Assembly (NCBI GenBank): GCA_031258145.1
Contig: JAIRNI010000028.1
Location: 1-37,481 of the forward strand
DNA from: Holosporales bacterium
GTDB taxonomy: Bacteria > Pseudomonadota > Alphaproteobacteria > RUG11792
Length of the DNA: 37,481 nucleotides
Direction: 5' to 3'
Both the position numbers and the translations under genes were made by a program. Of the stretch, positions 34,717 through 37,481 are shown one piece after another; the first letter of the stretch is position 1; each line of letters begins with the position of its first letter. The notes below the pieces were generated by a model. That model did no database searches, was not told the origin of the DNA, and saw only the letters and a program-made list of their open reading frames with translations.

Positions 34717-37233
34717 ATGTCTAAGTCTGTTTACGATTTTAAGGTGATCGAGAAGAAGTGGAGCGGCGTCTTCTCGAGTTATTGCATCAGCAATTCTCAA
34801 ATAATTAATAACGCAGAGAAGAAATATTATGTCCTCGAGATGTTGCCGTATCCGTCCGGGAAGTTGCACATGGGGCACATCAGGAACTATACGATAGGTG
34901 ATGTTCTGGCTCGTTATAAGGCGATGGCGGGATTCTCCGTGATTCACCCGATGGGATGGGATTCATTCGGTATGCCCGCCGAGAATGCGGCTCTTAAATC
35001 GGGGGGACATCCTAGGATTTGGACGGAATTCAACATCGAGACGATGAAGGAGCAGCTCAAAACGTTTGGATTTATGTATGACTGGCCGCGTGAGATCAGT
35101 ACCTGTAGTCGGGCCTACTACGCTCAAGAACAGAAGTTATTTTTAGATCTCCTAAAGAGGGGACTAATTTACAGGAAGAAGGCCTACGTCAACTGGGATC
35201 CCGTCGATAACACAGTCCTGGCGAATGAACAGGTAATCGATGGCCGTGGATGGAGATCCGGCGCCATCATCGAAAAAAAATTGTTGGAGCAGTGGTTTGT
35301 CCGCATCACAGATTATGCCGAAGATCTTCTGAGTGGTCTCAAAGATTACGAGGGTAATTGGCCGGATAAAGTCCTCAAGATGCAGGAGAATTGGATAGGA
35401 AGATCAGAGGGCGCCACCATCAATTTCAAGATAACTGACAGCGATGACGTTATTCCGATCTATACGACGAGGCCGGATACCCTTTTTGGGGCGTCGTTTG
35501 TGGCCATTTCTCCTGATCATGAGATCTCACTAAAACTCGCTAAAAATAATTCCGAGATCACCAATTTTCTATCTGAATGTAAAAAGATTGCGACCAACGA
35601 AGAGGCGCTGGCCAAGGCAGAGAAAGAGGGATTTAAGACCCATCTAGAGGTCGATCACTTCCTCGTTCCCGGCAAGACGTTACCGGTATACATCGCCAAT
35701 TTCGTGCTAATCGATTATGGGACGGGGGCGATCTTCGGATGTCCAGCCCACGACGACCGAGATTTCGCATTCGCCACTAAATATAACCTTCCCATACTCC
35801 AAATAATTAAGCCAACAGAAGGGGGGACTGAGCTACCGTATGCTGGAGATGGAATCTTAGTTAATTCCGGCTTTTTTGATGGCTTGACGACCCAGGAAGC
35901 CAAGGCCGCCATGATAGATCATATCGAGAAGATCGGCATCGGCACGAGGCAGGTGAATTATAAGCTACGTGATTGGCTCATATCGAGGCAGAGATACTGG
36001 GGCTGCCCGATACCGATCATCCATTGCCCCAAGTGCGGAATGGTACCCTCTGAGCTGACAATCTTCTTACCAGATGATATCGAGATCGATGGCAGTGGGA
36101 ATCCCCTCGAAAAACATCCAACATGGAAACACGTTAAGTGCCTACGCTGCGGTGGGGATGCACTCCGTGATACCGATACCCTAGACACCTTCTTCGAATC
36201 TTCTTGGTATTATTTGAGGTACCTTTGTCCCGACTTCGATGATCCAATCGAAAAGGAAATAGAAAGTGCCGCGATGCCGGTTGATATATGTATCGGTGGC
36301 ATTGAGCACGCTGTTCTCCACCTACTGTACGCGAGATTCTTTATGCTGGCCCTGAGGGATATGGGCTACGTGAAAGCCAAGATACCCTTCGTGAAGATAT
36401 TGGCGCAGGGGATGGTCTACCATAAATCATACAAGAATTCTGAAGGGGAATGGATACAGCCCGACGAAATAGAAACCTCTCCCGACGGAAAGATGTTCGA
36501 CAAATCCGGCAAAGAAGTCTTCGAATTTTCGATGGAGAAAATGAGTAAGTCGAAGAAGAACACGATCAATCCGCAATCGATTATAGAGTCATATGGGGTC
36601 GACGCTGCACGGTTATTCATCGTCTCAGATTCCCCTCCGGAGAAAGATTTCGATTGGAATACGGATGCCTTGGAGGGATCATGGAGGTTCTTGAACAGAG
36701 TCTGGAAAACGTTCAACGAAATATTTGGAGAAGATAGTAAGGCATCCGGTAACGAAAAGTCTCTGATTAAAACCACACACGTTGCCCTCAAAAAGATAGC
36801 GAATTCATACGAGACGGTTTCCCTCAACAAATCCGTTGCCTTTATTAGGGAGTTCTTCAACGCGATAGAGGATGGTCTTACATCTGAATCAATCGAATCC
36901 CTTAGATTTGCATTTAAAAACTTTATTAAGGCGATATCCCCCATTACGCCACATATTTGTCATGAGATGTGGAAAGCTACGGGAGAAACGCCATCAATAC
37001 TCCAGGAAAGTGCGTGGCCTGAAATCTCCGAGGCCCTAGCGACTGTGAATGAAATCACGATCGCCGTCCAGGTGAACGGTAAACTGAGGGGCACATTCGA
37101 GACCGAGAAAGGAACCGACGAGACCGCGCTAATCCAGCGGGCCCGGGAGATACTGGGAAGCTATATTGACGAATCCACCATCAAGAAAATCGTCGCCGTT
37201 AAGGACAGAGTCGTGAACGTGGTCTGCCAGTAG
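34717..37233 (+). CDS. leuS: Leucyl-tRNA synthetase
   Basis: 838 residues, full length. Class I synthetase that charges tRNA-Leu and edits wrong products. The HIGH motif is PYPSGKLHMGHIRNY near residue 45, the CP1 editing domain has TTRPDTLFGASF and GCPAHDDRDFAFA, the zinc region shows CPKCGM...CLRCGG, and KMSKS is in MEKMSKSKKNTINPQ near residue 610. The C-terminal tRNA-binding part ends IVAVKDRVVNVVCQ. GAAGAGA precedes the ATG. A strong hairpin follows the stop. Confidence 0.98.
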   Translation: MSKSVYDFKVIEKKWSGVFSSYCISNSQIINNAEKKYYVLEMLPYPSGKLHMGHIRNYTIGDVLARYKAMAGFSVIHPMGWDSFGMPAENAALKSGGHPRIWTEFNIETMKEQLKTFGFMYDWPREISTCSRAYYAQEQKLFLDLLKRGLIYRKKAYVNWDPVDNTVLANEQVIDGRGWRSGAIIEKKLLEQWFVRITDYAEDLLSGLKDYEGNWPDKVLKMQENWIGRSEGATINFKITDSDDVIPIYTTRPDTLFGASFVAISPDHEISLKLAKNNSEITNFLSECKKIATNEEALAKAEKEGFKTHLEVDHFLVPGKTLPVYIANFVLIDYGTGAIFGCPAHDDRDFAFATKYNLPILQIIKPTEGGTELPYAGDGILVNSGFFDGLTTQEAKAAMIDHIEKIGIGTRQVNYKLRDWLISRQRYWGCPIPIIHCPKCGMVPSELTIFLPDDIEIDGSGNPLEKHPTWKHVKCLRCGGDALRDTDTLDTFFESSWYYLRYLCPDFDDPIEKEIESAAMPVDICIGGIEHAVLHLLYARFFMLALRDMGYVKAKIPFVKILAQGMVYHKSYKNSEGEWIQPDEIETSPDGKMFDKSGKEVFEFSMEKMSKSKKNTINPQSIIESYGVDAARLFIVSDSPPEKDFDWNTDALEGSWRFLNRVWKTFNEIFGEDSKASGNEKSLIKTTHVALKKIANSYETVSLNKSVAFIREFFNAIEDGLTSESIESLRFAFKNFIKAISPITPHICHEMWKATGETPSILQESAWPEISEALATVNEITIAVQVNGKLRGTFETEKGTDETALIQRAREILGSYIDESTIKKIVAVKDRVVNVVCQ

Positions 37234-37240
37234 AAAACAC

Positions 37241-37269
37241 ATACCCCACGTGCGCGAGCCGTGGGGTAT
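37241..37269 (+). terminator. Hairpin after leuS
   Basis: ATACCCCACG (37241-37250) and CGTGGGGTAT (37260-37269) form a perfect 10-bp stem with a 9-base loop, eight bases after the leuS stop. It is not followed by a long T run. A scrap of the two-hairpin repeat's outer end (ATTCACGCAATTTGGCAGAC) follows it. Confidence 0.7.
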
Positions 37270-37382
37270 ATTCACGCAATTTGGCAGACACTATGATTCA
37301 TTTCCTGATAATGAGATAGCTCTAGTTCCGCTCCACGAAGCCATCATTCCTGCTATTTGTGAATAGACCTCTTTCGAAACGG

Positions 37383-37481
37383 TTATAAAGCATTTTCCCT
37401 GTTGCAAATGGCAGCGATGAGATTGAATCTTAATCCGAAACGTTTTCGTCTATTTCTGTATTTATCGGCAACAATTTTGAA
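37383..37481 (-). CDS. IS5-type transposase, C-terminal part (runs off window)
   Basis: The minus strand is open from the window edge to TAA at 37383-37385, giving about 32 residues: FKIVADKYRNRRKRFGLRFN, then LIAAICNRENAL. The Y-R-N-R-R-x-R-F-G-L-R-F-N-L-I pattern is the C-terminus of IS5-family transposases. AGACCTCTTTCGAAAC at 37365-37380 probably marks the IS end and is shared with the remnant at 17770. The N-terminal part and intactness cannot be judged. Confidence 0.75.
   Translation of the reverse strand, partial: FKIVADKYRNRRKRFGLRFNLIAAICNRENAL

Overview
The window looks like chromosomal DNA from an obligate intracellular alphaproteobacterium, most likely of the Holosporales/Rickettsiales type that lives in protists. 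This is inferred from gene content, not from a database search. Pointers are a MucR/Ros-type regulator, alphaproteobacterial forms of Rho, MreC, LpxK, FabI and the MlaE/MlaF lipid transporter, plus many secreted proteins of unknown function, decayed insertion sequences and dispersed palindromic repeats between well-kept housekeeping genes. Base composition is moderate, with G+C-richer housekeeping genes and A+T-rich, decayed spacers.

Layout. 1-1761: 3' part of a large protein of unknown function with an LRR-like tail. 1762-2609: palindromic repeat, short coding remnant and a wrecked IS5-type element. 2610-4032: two soluble/membrane alpha parts of NAD(P) transhydrogenase (no beta gene follows). 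4418-7253: rpmE (-), rho (+) and a predicted secreted kinase-fold protein (-) converging on rho. 7569-8836: tRNA-Tyr, tRNA-Gly, lpxK. 8964-10996: promoter with a CIRCE-like operator, then groES-groEL. 11244-12489: tRNA-Ser(UGA), then the minus-strand cluster rpsF-rpsR-acpS, whose last codons lie in a repeat element. 12672-14650: frameshifted small gene, THEP1-like NTPase, an 848-bp IS5-type element with TA flanks inserted beside a second transposase remnant. 14760-16935: a reading frame broken at a run of eight T, and a 516-residue secreted protein. 16936-18283: tRNA-Ser(GGA) and a dense patch of inverted repeats. 18284-24405: DsbA-like secreted protein, mlaE, mlaF and a 1107-residue autotransporter, bracketed by two near-identical inverted 118-bp repeats. 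24406-30178: a segment bracketed by a second, about 210-bp inverted repeat pair, carrying mreC, a Fis-type regulator, tRNA-Leu(UAG), rubrerythrin, a Bax-inhibitor-1 protein, two paralogous small exported proteins and an orphan PAAR-like (DUF4280) protein. 30179-37233: thiamine pyrophosphokinase, mucR, radA, fabI, leuS. 37383-37481: the start of another IS5-type transposase.

How it fits together. The conserved genes cover translation (leuS, rpsF, rpsR, rpmE, tRNAs), protein folding (groESL), transcription termination (rho), envelope building (lpxK, fabI, acpS, mreC, mlaEF) and repair (radA). The accessory genes look outward: an autotransporter, a DsbA-like oxidoreductase, a kinase-like exported protein, a PAAR-like spike protein and several signal-peptide proteins, as expected for a host-dependent bacterium. 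The spacers are shaped by at least four repeat families. The commonest is a roughly 100-bp element with two hairpins, one of them terminator-like, often found at gene 3' ends.
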